Assembly: GCF_000306785.1 (NCBI RefSeq)
Contig: NC_017955.1
Coordinates: forward strand, 2,542,001-2,606,000
Direction: 5' to 3'
Length of the DNA stretch: 64,000 nucleotides
Source of the DNA: Modestobacter italicus
GTDB lineage: Bacteria > Actinomycetota > Actinomycetes > Mycobacteriales > Geodermatophilaceae
The notes under the pieces were generated by a model. That model worked only from the letters and a program-made list of their open reading frames with translations, made no database searches and had not been told where the DNA came from. The position numbers and the translations under genes were made by a program. Below, one piece after another: positions 51,819-60,181 of the stretch (position 1 is its first letter; each line of letters starts with the position of its first letter).

Positions 51819-53332
51819 CGTCGCTGGTCGTCCGGGACGTGACGGTGGGGGACCGGCCCGGGCGGGCGGTGCAGGTGGTCGACGGGCGGATCGCCTGGCT
51901 CGGCGCGGACGCCGACGCGCCCCCGGCCGAGCGCACGGTGGACGGCGGGGGCGCGCTGCTCACCCCGGCGTTCGTCGACGCCCACGTGCACGCCACCGCC
52001 ACCGGGCTGTCGCTGACCGGGCTGGCCCTGCACGGCGCCGACAGCCTGCGCTCGGCCGTGACCCGGGTCGCCGAGCACGCCACCGCCGCCCCCACCGGCA
52101 CCGTATTGGGCACCGGCTGGGACGAGACGGCCTGGCCCGAGGGCCGCGGGCTGACCCGGCACGACCTGGACACCGTGGTGGGGGCCCGGCCGGCCTACCT
52201 GGCCCGGGTCGACGTGCACTCCGCGACGGTGTCGACCGCACTGCTGGACCGGGTGCCGGGCATCACCGACCTGCCCGGCTACAGCCCCGACGGCCGGCTG
52301 CGGCTCGACGCCCACCACGCCGTCCGGAAGGCCGCCTACGGCTCGGTGCCGGCCGACCAGCGGCGGGCCGCGCAGCGCGCCACCCTGGCCGCCGCGGCGT
52401 CGCTGGGCATCGGCAGCGTGCACGAGATGGCCGGCCCGGAGGTGTCCAGCGCCGAGGACCTCGCCGGGCTGCTCCAGCTCGCGGCCGAGGGGCCGGGGCC
52501 GCGGGTGGTCGGCTACTGGGGCGAGCTGTCCGAGCGCGGCGGGCTCGACGTCGTCCGCGAGCTGCGGCTGGCCGGCGCCGGCGGGGACCTGTTCTGCGAC
52601 GGCGCGTTCGGCTCGCACACCGCCGCGCTGTCGGCCCCCTACACCGACCGGCCCGACACCACCGGCAACCTGCGGTTCGACACCGCCTCGCTGGTCGAGC
52701 ACCTGCGGGCCTGCACCCGGGCAGGGCTGCAGGCCGGGTTCCACGTCATCGGCGACGCCGCGGTCGACCAGGTGCTGACCGCGGTCGCGGCGGTCGTCGA
52801 GGAGCTGGGCCTGCCCGCCGTCCGGGCCTGCCGGCACCGGCTCGAGCACGTGGAGATGGTCGGCGACGAGGCCGTCGACCAGCTGCGCCGCTGGGGCATG
52901 GTGGCCAGCGTCCAGCCCGCCTTCGACGCCGCCTGGGGCGGGCCCAGCGGGATGTACGCCGAGCGGCTGGGCGTCGACCGGGCCGCTGGCTGCAACCCGC
53001 TGGCCGACCTGGTGGACGCCGGGGTCGCGGTGGCCCTGGGCAGCGACGCCCCGGTCACCCCGCTGGACCCCTGGGGTGGCGTGCACGCCGCCGTCGACCA
53101 CACCACCCCCGGCTCGGGCATGCGCCCGTTCGACGCCTTCGACGCCGCCACCCACGGCGGGTGGGTGGCCGCCCGCGCCGAGCACCCGGAGGGCCCGCTG
53201 GCGGTGGGCGCCCCGGCGGACCTCGCCCTGTGGGAGACCACCGGCACGCTGTCCGCCGTCCTCGCCGCCCGGGAACGCCCCACCTGCCGGCACCTGATCG
53301 TCGCCGGCCAGTCGATCGGAGACCCCCGATGA
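51815..53332 (+). CDS. Amidohydrolase 3 (YtcJ-like) family protein
   Basis: A 505-aa metal-dependent hydrolase of the amidohydrolase superfamily. Metal motif HVHATATG follows LTPAFVDA; downstream ligands are CRHRLEHVEMV (His) and ALGSDAPVTPLDPW (Asp). Substrate unknown. Its position inside the lysine cluster, where other organisms often carry kce, suggests a role in that pathway or in feeding it with an N-acyl substrate; this is inference. Confidence 0.88.
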   Translation: MTSLVVRDVTVGDRPGRAVQVVDGRIAWLGADADAPPAERTVDGGGALLTPAFVDAHVHATATGLSLTGLALHGADSLRSAVTRVAEHATAAPTGTVLGTGWDETAWPEGRGLTRHDLDTVVGARPAYLARVDVHSATVSTALLDRVPGITDLPGYSPDGRLRLDAHHAVRKAAYGSVPADQRRAAQRATLAAAASLGIGSVHEMAGPEVSSAEDLAGLLQLAAEGPGPRVVGYWGELSERGGLDVVRELRLAGAGGDLFCDGAFGSHTAALSAPYTDRPDTTGNLRFDTASLVEHLRACTRAGLQAGFHVIGDAAVDQVLTAVAAVVEELGLPAVRACRHRLEHVEMVGDEAVDQLRRWGMVASVQPAFDAAWGGPSGMYAERLGVDRAAGCNPLADLVDAGVAVALGSDAPVTPLDPWGGVHAAVDHTTPGSGMRPFDAFDAATHGGWVAARAEHPEGPLAVGAPADLALWETTGTLSAVLAARERPTCRHLIVAGQSIGDPR

Positions 53333-53451
53333 CCCACCTCTGCGGTTTCGCGCGATCAAGTACGCGCGGTTTCGCGCGCGAAACCACCACCGCCGGGTTC
53401 GGCGCCGAAACCGACGCAGGTTCCGGCGCCGAAACCTGGTTCGTCCCATGA
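53329..53451 (+). other. 40-codon ORF/spacer with palindromes before kamD
   Basis: The gap between the amidohydrolase gene and kamD is spanned by an ATG ORF overlapping both neighbours by ATGA, encoding a peptide with repeats GFARE, GFGAE and GSGAE. The peptide repeat simply reflects three palindromic DNA units. Either a translated linker that keeps the operon coupled or a non-coding repeat that happens to be open; I favour the latter for the peptide itself. Confidence 0.5.
53368..53436. repeat. Three tandem palindromes in the kam operon
   Basis: GGTTTCGCGCGCGAAACC (53368-53385, perfect 18-nt palindrome), GGTTCGGCGCCGAAACC (53396-53412) and GGTTCCGGCGCCGAAACC (53419-53436), spaced about 25 nt. 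A half unit, GCGGTTTCGCGCG, precedes at 53342. May be a protein-binding array, REP-like element or RNA hairpins between genes. Confidence 0.85.
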
Positions 53452-55013
53452 ACGCGCTGGAGCTGGACGGTGAGCTGGTGCGCCGGGCGCGCGAGCTGGC
53501 CGCGCGGGCGGCGGCGCCGGTGGTCGACCTGGCGCGGACCCACACCACGGTCTCGGTGGAGCGGGCCGTGCTGCGGCTGGCCGGGCTGACCGGCACCGAC
53601 CCGGTGCTCGGCGACGGCGAGGTGCCCTGGGTGAACCGGGTCGTCGACGCCGTCCGCGAGCAGGTCGGGCTTGAGCACGGCGTGGCGCTGCCGGTGTGGC
53701 ACGCCCTGGGCCGCGACGGCAGCCTGCAGGAGCTGGCCGAGCAGGTGGGCGCGGGCACCGCCCGGTTCAGCATCCCGGCCGACCCGGAGCCCGCCCGGGA
53801 CGCCGCCCGCGCCGCCGTCGCCGCCGGGATGGCCCGGATCGACGCCAACCGCGCCCGCCGCGACGAGCTCGTGGCGCTGCACGGGGACCCGCCCCGCCGT
53901 CCGTGGATCTACCTGATCGTGGCCACCGGCGACATCTACGAGGACATCCCGCAGGCCCAGGCCGCCGCCCGGGCCGGCGCCGACGTCATCGCCGTCATCC
54001 GCTCCACCGGGCAGTCGCTGCTGGACTACGTGCCCGAGGGTGCGACCCGCACCGGGTACGCCGGCACCTACGCCACCGGGGAGAACTTCCGGCTGATGCG
54101 GGCCGCGCTGGACGACGTCAGCGCCGAGCTGGGCCGCTACGTCCGGCTCACCAACTACGCCTCCGGGCTGTGCATGCCGGAGATCGCCGTGCTGGCCGGG
54201 CTGGAGCGGCTGGACATGATGCTCAACGACGCGATGTACGGGATCCTCTTCCGCGACATCAACCCGCGGCGCACCTTCGTCGACCAGCGGTTCAGCCGGA
54301 TGGTGCACGCCCGCGCCGGGATCATCATCAACACCGGCGAGGACAACTACCTCACCACCGCCGACGCCGTCGACGAAGCGCACACCGTCACCGTCAGCCA
54401 GCTGCTCAACGAGACCCTGGCCCACGAGGCCGGGCTGGCGGACTGGCAGCTGGGCCTGGGCCACGCCTTCGAGATCAACCCGGCGGTGCCCGAGTCCTTC
54501 CGGCTGGAGCTGGCGCACGCGCTGCTGGCCCGCGGGCTGTTCCCGGACGCGCCGCTGAAGTGGATGCCGCCGACCAAGCACATGACCGGCGACGTGTTCG
54601 GCGGCTACCTGCTGGACGGGTTCTTCAACCTGGCCGGGGCGCTCACCGGCCAGGGCATCCTGCTGGTCGGGATGATGACCGAGGCGGTGGTCACCCCGTG
54701 GCTGTCCGACCGGGACCTGGCGCTGCGCAACGTCCGCTACGTGCTGGAGGCCGCGGGCAACCTGCACGAGGACTTCGCGCCCCGCCCCGGCGGCTTCATC
54801 GACCGCCGCGCGCACACCGTGCTCACCGAGGCGGTGCAGCTGCTGGAGCGGATCGCCGACCACCCGCAGGGGCTGATCCAGGCGATCGCCGACGGGACCT
54901 TCGGCATCACCAAGCGGTCCCCGGACGGCGGCAAGGGCCTGGACGGCGTCGCCCGGCTCGCCGCGGACGCGTACAACCCGGCGCTGGAGCTGATGGAGGG
55001 TGTCCGTGTCTGA
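53448..55013 (+). CDS. kamD: Lysine 5,6-aminomutase alpha subunit KamD
   Basis: PLP- and adenosylcobalamin-dependent mutase subunit that moves the terminal amino group of beta-lysine (or D-lysine) to C5. The 521-aa protein matches the TIM-barrel alpha subunit: HTTVSVERAVLRLAGL near residue 30, NYASGLCMPEIAVLAGLERLDMMLNDAMYGILFRDINP in the middle (dispersed, not all shown in one motif), and KWMPPTKHMTGDVFGG. It overlaps kamE by 8 nt. Confidence 0.95.
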   Translation: MNALELDGELVRRARELAARAAAPVVDLARTHTTVSVERAVLRLAGLTGTDPVLGDGEVPWVNRVVDAVREQVGLEHGVALPVWHALGRDGSLQELAEQVGAGTARFSIPADPEPARDAARAAVAAGMARIDANRARRDELVALHGDPPRRPWIYLIVATGDIYEDIPQAQAAARAGADVIAVIRSTGQSLLDYVPEGATRTGYAGTYATGENFRLMRAALDDVSAELGRYVRLTNYASGLCMPEIAVLAGLERLDMMLNDAMYGILFRDINPRRTFVDQRFSRMVHARAGIIINTGEDNYLTTADAVDEAHTVTVSQLLNETLAHEAGLADWQLGLGHAFEINPAVPESFRLELAHALLARGLFPDAPLKWMPPTKHMTGDVFGGYLLDGFFNLAGALTGQGILLVGMMTEAVVTPWLSDRDLALRNVRYVLEAAGNLHEDFAPRPGGFIDRRAHTVLTEAVQLLERIADHPQGLIQAIADGTFGITKRSPDGGKGLDGVARLAADAYNPALELMEGVRV

Positions 55014-55752
55014 CGGGAGCGTGGTCCGGCCCTACGGGGACACCACCGGGGACGGGATGGTGCAGACGTCGTTCACGCTGCCCGTGCCGCCGGGGCCGCG
55101 GGCCGAGGGCGCGGCGCTGCAGCTGGCGCACAAGATGGGCATCGAGCCGGCGATGGTGGTGCACAGCCACGGCATCGGCGAGCAGTTCACCTTCTTCGTC
55201 GTCTACGGCAGCGTGCGGCACCTGGTCGACCTTGACGCCGTGCACGTGGAGGAGCGCGCCTACCCGCTGCTGTCACCCGGCGAGGTCAACGCCGCGATCA
55301 AGACCCGGCTGCGGCGGGGCCTGGTCGTGCTGGGGGCGTGCATCGGCACCGACGCGCACACCGTCGGCATCGACGCGATCCTCAACCTCAAGGGGTTCGC
55401 GGGCGAGAAGGGCCTGGAGTACTACCGGGAGATGCAGGTGGCCAACCTCGGCGCCCAGGTGAGCGTGCCGGAGCTGGTGCACGCCGCCCGGGCGCGGAGG
55501 GCCGACGCCGTGCTGGTCTCCCAGGTGGTCACCCAGAAGGACGCGCACCTGCGCAACACCCGCGAGCTGGCCGGTGCCTTCCGCGAGGCGATGGGGGAGG
55601 CGCGGCCGCTGCTGGTGGTCGGCGGCCCCCGCTTCGACCCCGCCATGGCCGCCGAGCTCGGCGTCGACAAGGTCTTCGGCCGGGGGACGACGCCCGGCGA
55701 GGTGGCGAGCTACCTGGTGCACGCACTGGTCCCAGAGGAGGCAGGCGCATGA
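55006..55752 (+). CDS. kamE: Lysine 5,6-aminomutase beta subunit KamE
   Basis: Small subunit carrying cobalamin and the PLP lysine. The 248-aa protein has a dimerisation domain (QTSFTLPVPPGPRAEGAALQLA) and a Rossmann B12 domain with GTDAHTVGIDAI, whose DxHxxG His ligates cobalt; Lys in NLKGFAGEKGLEYY is the probable PLP Schiff-base residue. GTG 55006 has GGAGGG 5 nt upstream; GTG 55000 is an alternative. Confidence 0.94.
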   Translation: MSDGSVVRPYGDTTGDGMVQTSFTLPVPPGPRAEGAALQLAHKMGIEPAMVVHSHGIGEQFTFFVVYGSVRHLVDLDAVHVEERAYPLLSPGEVNAAIKTRLRRGLVVLGACIGTDAHTVGIDAILNLKGFAGEKGLEYYREMQVANLGAQVSVPELVHAARARRADAVLVSQVVTQKDAHLRNTRELAGAFREAMGEARPLLVVGGPRFDPAMAAELGVDKVFGRGTTPGEVASYLVHALVPEEAGA

Positions 55753-56159
55753 GCGATCCCCGGGTCGGGTTGACCGTCACCCACCGCCGGTACGTGCCGT
55801 ACGCGCACGCCCACTACTGCGGCAGCCTGGTCGACGGCGCGTACACCCTCGGCCTCTTCGGCGACGTGGCCACCGAGCTGGCCATCCGGGCCGACGGCGA
55901 CGAGGGGCTGCTCGCGGGCTACTCCGCCGTCTCCTTCCTCGCCCCCGTCCAGGCCGGTGACGTGCTGGAGGCCTCCTGCGAGGTGGTCCGGGTGGGCCGC
56001 CGCAGCCGGGAGCTGCGCTGCTGGGCCGAGGTCGTGGCCCGCGCCGACCCGGCCCGCGGCCCCTCGGCGGCCCGGGTGCTGGACCCGCCGCTGCGGGTGG
56101 TGGAGGCGACCGCCACCCTCGTCGTCCCGGCGGCGGACGCGGACATCACGAACGGGTAA
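55749..56159 (+). CDS. kal: 3-aminobutyryl-CoA ammonia-lyase (hotdog fold)
   Basis: A 136-aa hotdog-fold enzyme that eliminates ammonia from L-3-aminobutyryl-CoA to crotonyl-CoA, late in lysine degradation. It matches clostridial Kal through HAHYCGSLVDGAYTLGLFGD, IRADGDEGLLAGYSAVSFL and PVQAGDVLEASCEV. ATG overlaps the kamE stop (ATGA). It is the last gene of the operon. Confidence 0.9.
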   Translation: MSDPRVGLTVTHRRYVPYAHAHYCGSLVDGAYTLGLFGDVATELAIRADGDEGLLAGYSAVSFLAPVQAGDVLEASCEVVRVGRRSRELRCWAEVVARADPARGPSAARVLDPPLRVVEATATLVVPAADADITNG

Positions 56160-56572
56160 CGGACCGCACCGCTGGTCACGACCCGCTCCCGAGGGCTCCT
56201 GCGCGCGGTCCGGGCTGCCGATGGTCACCTCGTTCCACACCCCGGGAGACCGGAGTGTGCCCCGCCCCGGCCCGGCCGGGGAGGAGCACCGGACCCGGAG
56301 GCGCACGTCCTGGCTCCCGTCGTCCGCCGTGTGCGGGGCCCCGCGTCACCAGACAACGGTGCAGTGGTCGCAGCCAGCGGCCGGTGCACCGGCCCGAAGG
56401 CGCGGGGTACCCCCACGGAGGACGACGGCCCGGCCTGTGGAGTCGCGTCCACCCGCTCCGGCCGGGGTGGGATGCTGGAGCCCGGTCGCGGCGGTGCGCC
56501 CCGGCCTCGGGTCCCGTGCTCGCGGGGCCTTCGACGCCCCGGGGCCGCCCCGGGTCAGGCGAGAGGTGGGGC
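56160..56572. other. Intergenic stretch of 413 bp between kal and lnt
   Basis: No supported gene. CCCCGGCCCGGCCGGGG at 56265-56281 could be a weak terminator hairpin. Open frames continuing upstream from lnt are Arg/Pro/Gly-rich and start-less in homologues, so they are not taken as coding. Confidence 0.6.
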
Positions 56573-58189
56573 GTGCCGACAGTGGTGGCGACCGGCACGG
56601 CAGACCCGGGCACCGGCACGGTGCGGCCGGCGGACGACGCCCCGGCGCGCCGCTGGCCCTGGCGCACCGCGCTCGCCGCGCTCGGCGGCCTGGCGCTGTT
56701 CCTGTCCTTCCCCGGCCACGGCCTGACCTGGCTCGCGGTCCTCGGCCCGGCGGCGCTCGCGCTGGCCGTGCGCGGGCAGCGCGCCCGCGGCGGGCTGTGG
56801 CTGGGCCTGGTGCTGGGCCTGGTGTTCATGGTCCCGCTGCTGTCCTGGACCGGCATCTACGTCGGCCCGCTGCCCTGGCTGGCCCTGGCGGTGACCGAGG
56901 CGCTGTACTTCGCGCTGCTCGGCGCCGCTGCGGCGCTGACCTCCCGGCTGCCGGGCTGGCCGGTGTGGGCCGCGGCGCTGTGGGTCGCCGACGAGGCGCT
57001 GCGCGGTCGGTGGCCGCTGGGCGGGTTCCCGTGGGGCCGGCTGGGCTTCAGCCAGGTCGACGGGCCGCTCACGCCGCTGGCCGCCTACGGCGGGGTGCCG
57101 CTGGTCAGCTTCGCGGTGGCGCTGACCGGCACGCTGCTGGCCGCCGCCGTCCTCGCCCTGGCCCGGGGGCGCGGCCGGGCCGGGCGCCGGGTGGCGGTGC
57201 TGGCGCTGGCCGGGGCGGTGGCCGTGCCCGTCGTCGGTGCGCTCGGCGGGCTGCCGCTGGCCGGTGCGTCGCTGACCGAGGGCGGCCCCACCCGCACGGT
57301 GGCCGTCATCCAGGGCGACGTGCCCCGCGCCGGGCTGGACTTCAACGCCCAGCGCCGCGCCGTGCTGGACAACCACGCCGACCAGACGCAGCTGCTCGCC
57401 GCCGCCGTCGCCCGCGGCGAGCAGCCCCAGCCCGACCTGGTCGTCTGGCCGGAGAACAGCTCCGACATCGACCCGTACCGCAACGCCGACGCCGCCGACG
57501 TCATCAGCAGCGCGGCCCGGGCCATCGGGGCGCCGATCCTGGTCGGCGCGGTGGTCCAGGGCCCCGGCCGGTTCATCTCCAACACCGGCATCGTCTGGGA
57601 CCCGGTCACCGGCCCCGGCGACACCTACGTCAAGCAGCACCCGGTGCCGCTGGCCGAGTACGTCCCGGCCCGGTCCTTCTTCCGGCTGTTCAGCTCCGAC
57701 GTCGACCGGGTGCACGACTTCGCCCACGGCACCGAGGTGGGCAACCTCGACGTCGGGGGAGCGGCGGTCGGTGACGTCATCTGCTTCGAGGTCGCCTACG
57801 ACGGGCTGGTGTCCGACGTGGTCGACGGCGGCGCCGGGATGATCGTCGTGCAGACCAACAACGCCACCTTCGGGTTCACCGACGAGAGCGCGCAGCAGCT
57901 GGCGATGAGCCGGCTGCGGGCCGTCGAGTTCGGCCGCACCGTGGTGGTCGCGGCCACCAGCGGGATCAGCGCCATCGTCGCCCCGGACGGCTCGGTGGTC
58001 CGCCGCTCGCAGCTGTTCACCCCGGACACCTTCGTCGAGCCGATCGCCCAGCGGGACTCCCGCACCGTCGCCGAACGGCTGGACGCCGGCCCGGAGTGGG
58101 CGCTCACCGCGCTGGGGGTCGGCGCCGTCCTCGCCGCCGTGCTCCCCGCGCTGGCCCGCCGCCGGGCGGCCCGCCGGGCGCTGCGGTGA
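56573..58189 (+). CDS. lnt: Apolipoprotein N-acyltransferase
   Basis: Adds the third acyl chain to lipoproteins at the membrane outer face. The 538-aa protein has an N-terminal block of about seven membrane helices and a nitrilase-like domain with the catalytic triad: Glu in LVVWPENSS, Lys in YVKQHPVPLAEYVPA and Cys in VGDVICFEVAYDG. A last helix (ALGVGAVLAAVLPALA) closes the protein. GTG 56573 is chosen as the first start after the non-coding stretch. It overlaps ppm1 by GTGA; mycobacteria have the two as one fused or paired locus. Confidence 0.94.
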   Translation: MPTVVATGTADPGTGTVRPADDAPARRWPWRTALAALGGLALFLSFPGHGLTWLAVLGPAALALAVRGQRARGGLWLGLVLGLVFMVPLLSWTGIYVGPLPWLALAVTEALYFALLGAAAALTSRLPGWPVWAAALWVADEALRGRWPLGGFPWGRLGFSQVDGPLTPLAAYGGVPLVSFAVALTGTLLAAAVLALARGRGRAGRRVAVLALAGAVAVPVVGALGGLPLAGASLTEGGPTRTVAVIQGDVPRAGLDFNAQRRAVLDNHADQTQLLAAAVARGEQPQPDLVVWPENSSDIDPYRNADAADVISSAARAIGAPILVGAVVQGPGRFISNTGIVWDPVTGPGDTYVKQHPVPLAEYVPARSFFRLFSSDVDRVHDFAHGTEVGNLDVGGAAVGDVICFEVAYDGLVSDVVDGGAGMIVVQTNNATFGFTDESAQQLAMSRLRAVEFGRTVVVAATSGISAIVAPDGSVVRRSQLFTPDTFVEPIAQRDSRTVAERLDAGPEWALTALGVGAVLAAVLPALARRRAARRALR

Positions 58190-58989
58190 CCGGGCCGGCC
58201 GCGCTGGGTCCGGTCCTCGTCGTCGTCCCGACCTACGACGAGATCGGCAACCTGGGCGCCGTCCTCGACCGGCTGCACGCCGCCGTCCCCACCGCGCACG
58301 CCCTGGTCGTCGACGACGCCTCCCCGGACGGCACCGGCGAGCTGGCCGACGCCCGGGCGGCGGCCGACGAGCGGGTGAACGTGCTGCACCGCACCGCCAA
58401 GGCCGGCCTGGGCCCGGCCTACGTGGCCGGCTTCCGGTGGGCCGCCGAGCGCGGCTACGCCGTGGTGGTGGAGATGGACGCCGACGGCTCGCACCCGCCG
58501 GAGCGGCTGCCGGCCCTGCTCGCCGCCCTGGAGGACGCCGACCTGGTGCTCGGCTCCCGCTACGTGCCCGGCGGCTCGGTGGTCGACTGGCCGCCGCACC
58601 GGCTCGCCCTCTCCCGCGCCGGGAACCTCTACACCCGGTGGGCGCTGCGGCTCCCGCTGGCCGATGCCACCGGCGGGTTCCGGGCCGCGCGGATGGAGCT
58701 GGTGAGCCGGCTGCCCTTCGACGAGGTGGCCAGCCAGGGCTACTGCTTCCAGGTCGACTGGGCCTGGCGGGCGGTCCGCGCGGGGGCTCGGGTGGTCGAG
58801 GTTCCGATCGCCTTCAGCGAACGCACCGTGGGCCGGAGCAAGATGAGCAGCTCGATCGTTACAGAGGCACTGGCACGGGTGACGTGGTGGGGGGTCCTGG
58901 ACCGGTTGGCCGATCGGCTGCCGGGCCGGGTGACCCGTCCCGTGCCGGGACGTGCCCGAGGTGGGCGGCGGACGCGGGTGCTCCGGTAG
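58186..58989 (+). CDS. ppm1: Polyprenol monophosphomannose synthase
   Basis: GT2-family enzyme that makes polyprenyl-phosphate mannose for protein O-mannosylation and mannolipids. The 267-aa protein is the catalytic domain only: VVVPTYDEIGNLGAVL, LVVDDASPDGTGELA (DDxSxDGT), VVEMDADGSHPPE and GSRYVPGGSVVDWP. A basic C-terminal tail follows. Coupled to lnt by a 4-nt overlap. Confidence 0.94.
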   Translation: MTGPAALGPVLVVVPTYDEIGNLGAVLDRLHAAVPTAHALVVDDASPDGTGELADARAAADERVNVLHRTAKAGLGPAYVAGFRWAAERGYAVVVEMDADGSHPPERLPALLAALEDADLVLGSRYVPGGSVVDWPPHRLALSRAGNLYTRWALRLPLADATGGFRAARMELVSRLPFDEVASQGYCFQVDWAWRAVRAGARVVEVPIAFSERTVGRSKMSSSIVTEALARVTWWGVLDRLADRLPGRVTRPVPGRARGGRRTRVLR

Positions 58990-59027
58990 GGAGCACCTCC
59001 CGCCCTCCGGGCGGAGGAGGAGCGCAC

Positions 59028-59552
59028 ATGGCCACCAGCTGGACGGCGCCGCGCGGACCGGCAGGCAGGACCTCGTCACGGCTGCGGACGGCGATCGGGC
59101 TGGGCGCGCTCGCCGAGGTCGTCGTCTACGTGCTCGTCGCGTCCTGGATCGGCCTGGGCTGGACCATCCTGGCGACCCTGGCCACCAGTGCCCTGGGCTG
59201 GGCGCTGCTGGCCCGGCAGGGCACCAAGGCGCTGGGGGAGCTGCGCCAGCGGGCGGAGGAGCACCGCGCCCCGGGGCGAGCGCTCGGGGACGCCGGCCTG
59301 ATCGCGCTGGGCGGGCTGCTGATGGTGCTGCCCGGGTTCATCGGCGACCTGTTCGGGCTGCTGTGCCTGCTGCCCGTCACCCGGGGGCTGCCGCGGCTGC
59401 TCATCGCCCGCAGCGTGGCCAGCCGGCTCCCCGACGCGATGCGCGGGCCGGTGCGGGTCCGGTCGGTGCGCACCGAGCCGGTGACCGGCCCTGCGGAGCC
59501 CTACCGGGCCGGCCCGGCGACCCGGGTCATCGAGGGCGAGGTCGCCCCCTGA
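59028..59552 (+). CDS. fxsA: FxsA family membrane protein
   Basis: A 174-aa FxsA-like protein with three to four hydrophobic helices, the conserved ALGDAGLIALGGLLMVLPGFIGDLFGLL segment and LLPVTRGLPRLL. Its E. coli namesake affects phage T7 exclusion, but the normal role is unknown. GGAGGAGG is close upstream of ATG. It is 38 nt after ppm1, with a small GC hairpin (CCGCCCTCCGGGCGG) between. Confidence 0.88.
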   Translation: MATSWTAPRGPAGRTSSRLRTAIGLGALAEVVVYVLVASWIGLGWTILATLATSALGWALLARQGTKALGELRQRAEEHRAPGRALGDAGLIALGGLLMVLPGFIGDLFGLLCLLPVTRGLPRLLIARSVASRLPDAMRGPVRVRSVRTEPVTGPAEPYRAGPATRVIEGEVAP

Positions 59553-59592
59553 CCCGGCCCTGATCCGGCCCTGATCCGGCCCTGGACACAGA

Positions 59593-59624
59593 ACGGCCCC
59601 GACGGGAGTTCCCGTCGGGGCCGT
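59593..59624. terminator. Bidirectional terminator between fxsA and rbpA
   Basis: Perfect 15-bp stem ACGGCCCCGACGGGA with TCCCGTCGGGGCCGT around a 2-nt loop, between convergent genes. Three short direct repeats of CCGGCCCTGAT precede it. Confidence 0.88.
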
Positions 59625-59643
59625 CCTGCAGGACCGGGGTGGT

Positions 59644-59988
59644 TCAGCTGGCGCGGGTCCGCCGGCCGCGGAGCACCTCGAGGCGCTCGGCCAGGACCTC
59701 CTCGAGGTCGTCCACCGAGCGGCGCTCCAGGAGCATGTCCCAGTGCGTGCGCGGCGGCTTCACCTTCTTGGGGGCCGGCTCGGCGCCGCCGACGAGCTTG
59801 GCGGGCGACCCGTCGTACTTGCACTCCCACGTGTCGGGGAGTTCCGCGTCATCGGCGAAGGGCACCGTGACGAGGTGGCCCTGCGGGCACCGGTACTCGG
59901 CGTACTGCCGCTCGATGGGCGCGGTGTTGCGCTCGGTCTCATAGCTCACGCTGCCCAGTCGGCTTCCGCGTAGCGAACGCTCGCCCAT
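59644..59988 (-). CDS. rbpA: RNA polymerase-binding protein RbpA
   Basis: An essential or growth-promoting actinobacterial transcription factor that binds group I/II sigma factors and stabilises the open complex. The 114-aa protein has the N-terminal tail (SLRGSRLGSVSYE), the zinc-finger-like core domain (YRCPQGHLVTVPFADDAE...TWECKYDG), the basic linker (PAPKKVKPPRTHWDMLLERR) and the sigma-interaction helix. An upstream SigR-type promoter implies induction by thiol-oxidative stress. Confidence 0.95.
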   Translation of the reverse strand: MGERSLRGSRLGSVSYETERNTAPIERQYAEYRCPQGHLVTVPFADDAELPDTWECKYDGSPAKLVGGAEPAPKKVKPPRTHWDMLLERRSVDDLEEVLAERLEVLRGRRTRAS

Positions 59989-60080
59989 GGCACACCGTCC
60001 TCTCGTGCTGATGTCGGTCAGTTCTGGACTGCCCGGGCAGCCGCATGCTCACGCATCCGGTGCGGGGTGTCGCAGGGGTC

Positions 60081-60106
60081 AACGACAGATGAAGGAATTG
60101 GATTCC
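60081..60106 (-). promoter_or_regulatory. SigR/SigH-type promoter of rbpA
   Basis: On the minus strand GGAAT (60102-60106), exactly 18 nt, then GTT (60081-60083), the consensus of the actinobacterial thiol-stress sigma factor. Start would be about 85 nt before ATG 59988. Confidence 0.75.
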
Positions 60107-60121
60107 GTGCCGTCAGCGCTC

Positions 60122-60138
60122 CATCATCCCACATGATG
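60122..60138. promoter_or_regulatory. Inverted repeat upstream of the rbpA promoter
   Basis: CATCAT and ATGATG separated by CCCAC, 15 bp upstream of the -35. A possible activator or repressor site; no regulator can be named. Confidence 0.4.
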
Positions 60139-60147
60139 AGAGATCCG

Positions 60148-60177
60148 GCCGGAGTCCCCCCTTCCGGGGGAGCCGGC
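60148..60177 (-). terminator. Terminator after the thymidine kinase gene
   Basis: Two-part stem GCCGG and TCCCCC pairing with GGGGGA and CCGGC across loop CTTCC, just beyond the tdk stop. Confidence 0.6.
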
Positions 60178-60181
60178 GGGG

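Noticed and set aside
53329..53451. A genuine 40-aa protein gene
   Set aside because: Its peptide repeats mirror palindromic DNA units and no ribosome-binding site is seen; kept as a spacer/repeat feature only.
56255..56572. N-terminal extension of Lnt by about 106 codons
   Set aside because: The extension is Arg/Pro/Gly-rich and would precede the first membrane helix of an otherwise complete Lnt; GTG 56573 gives the usual length.
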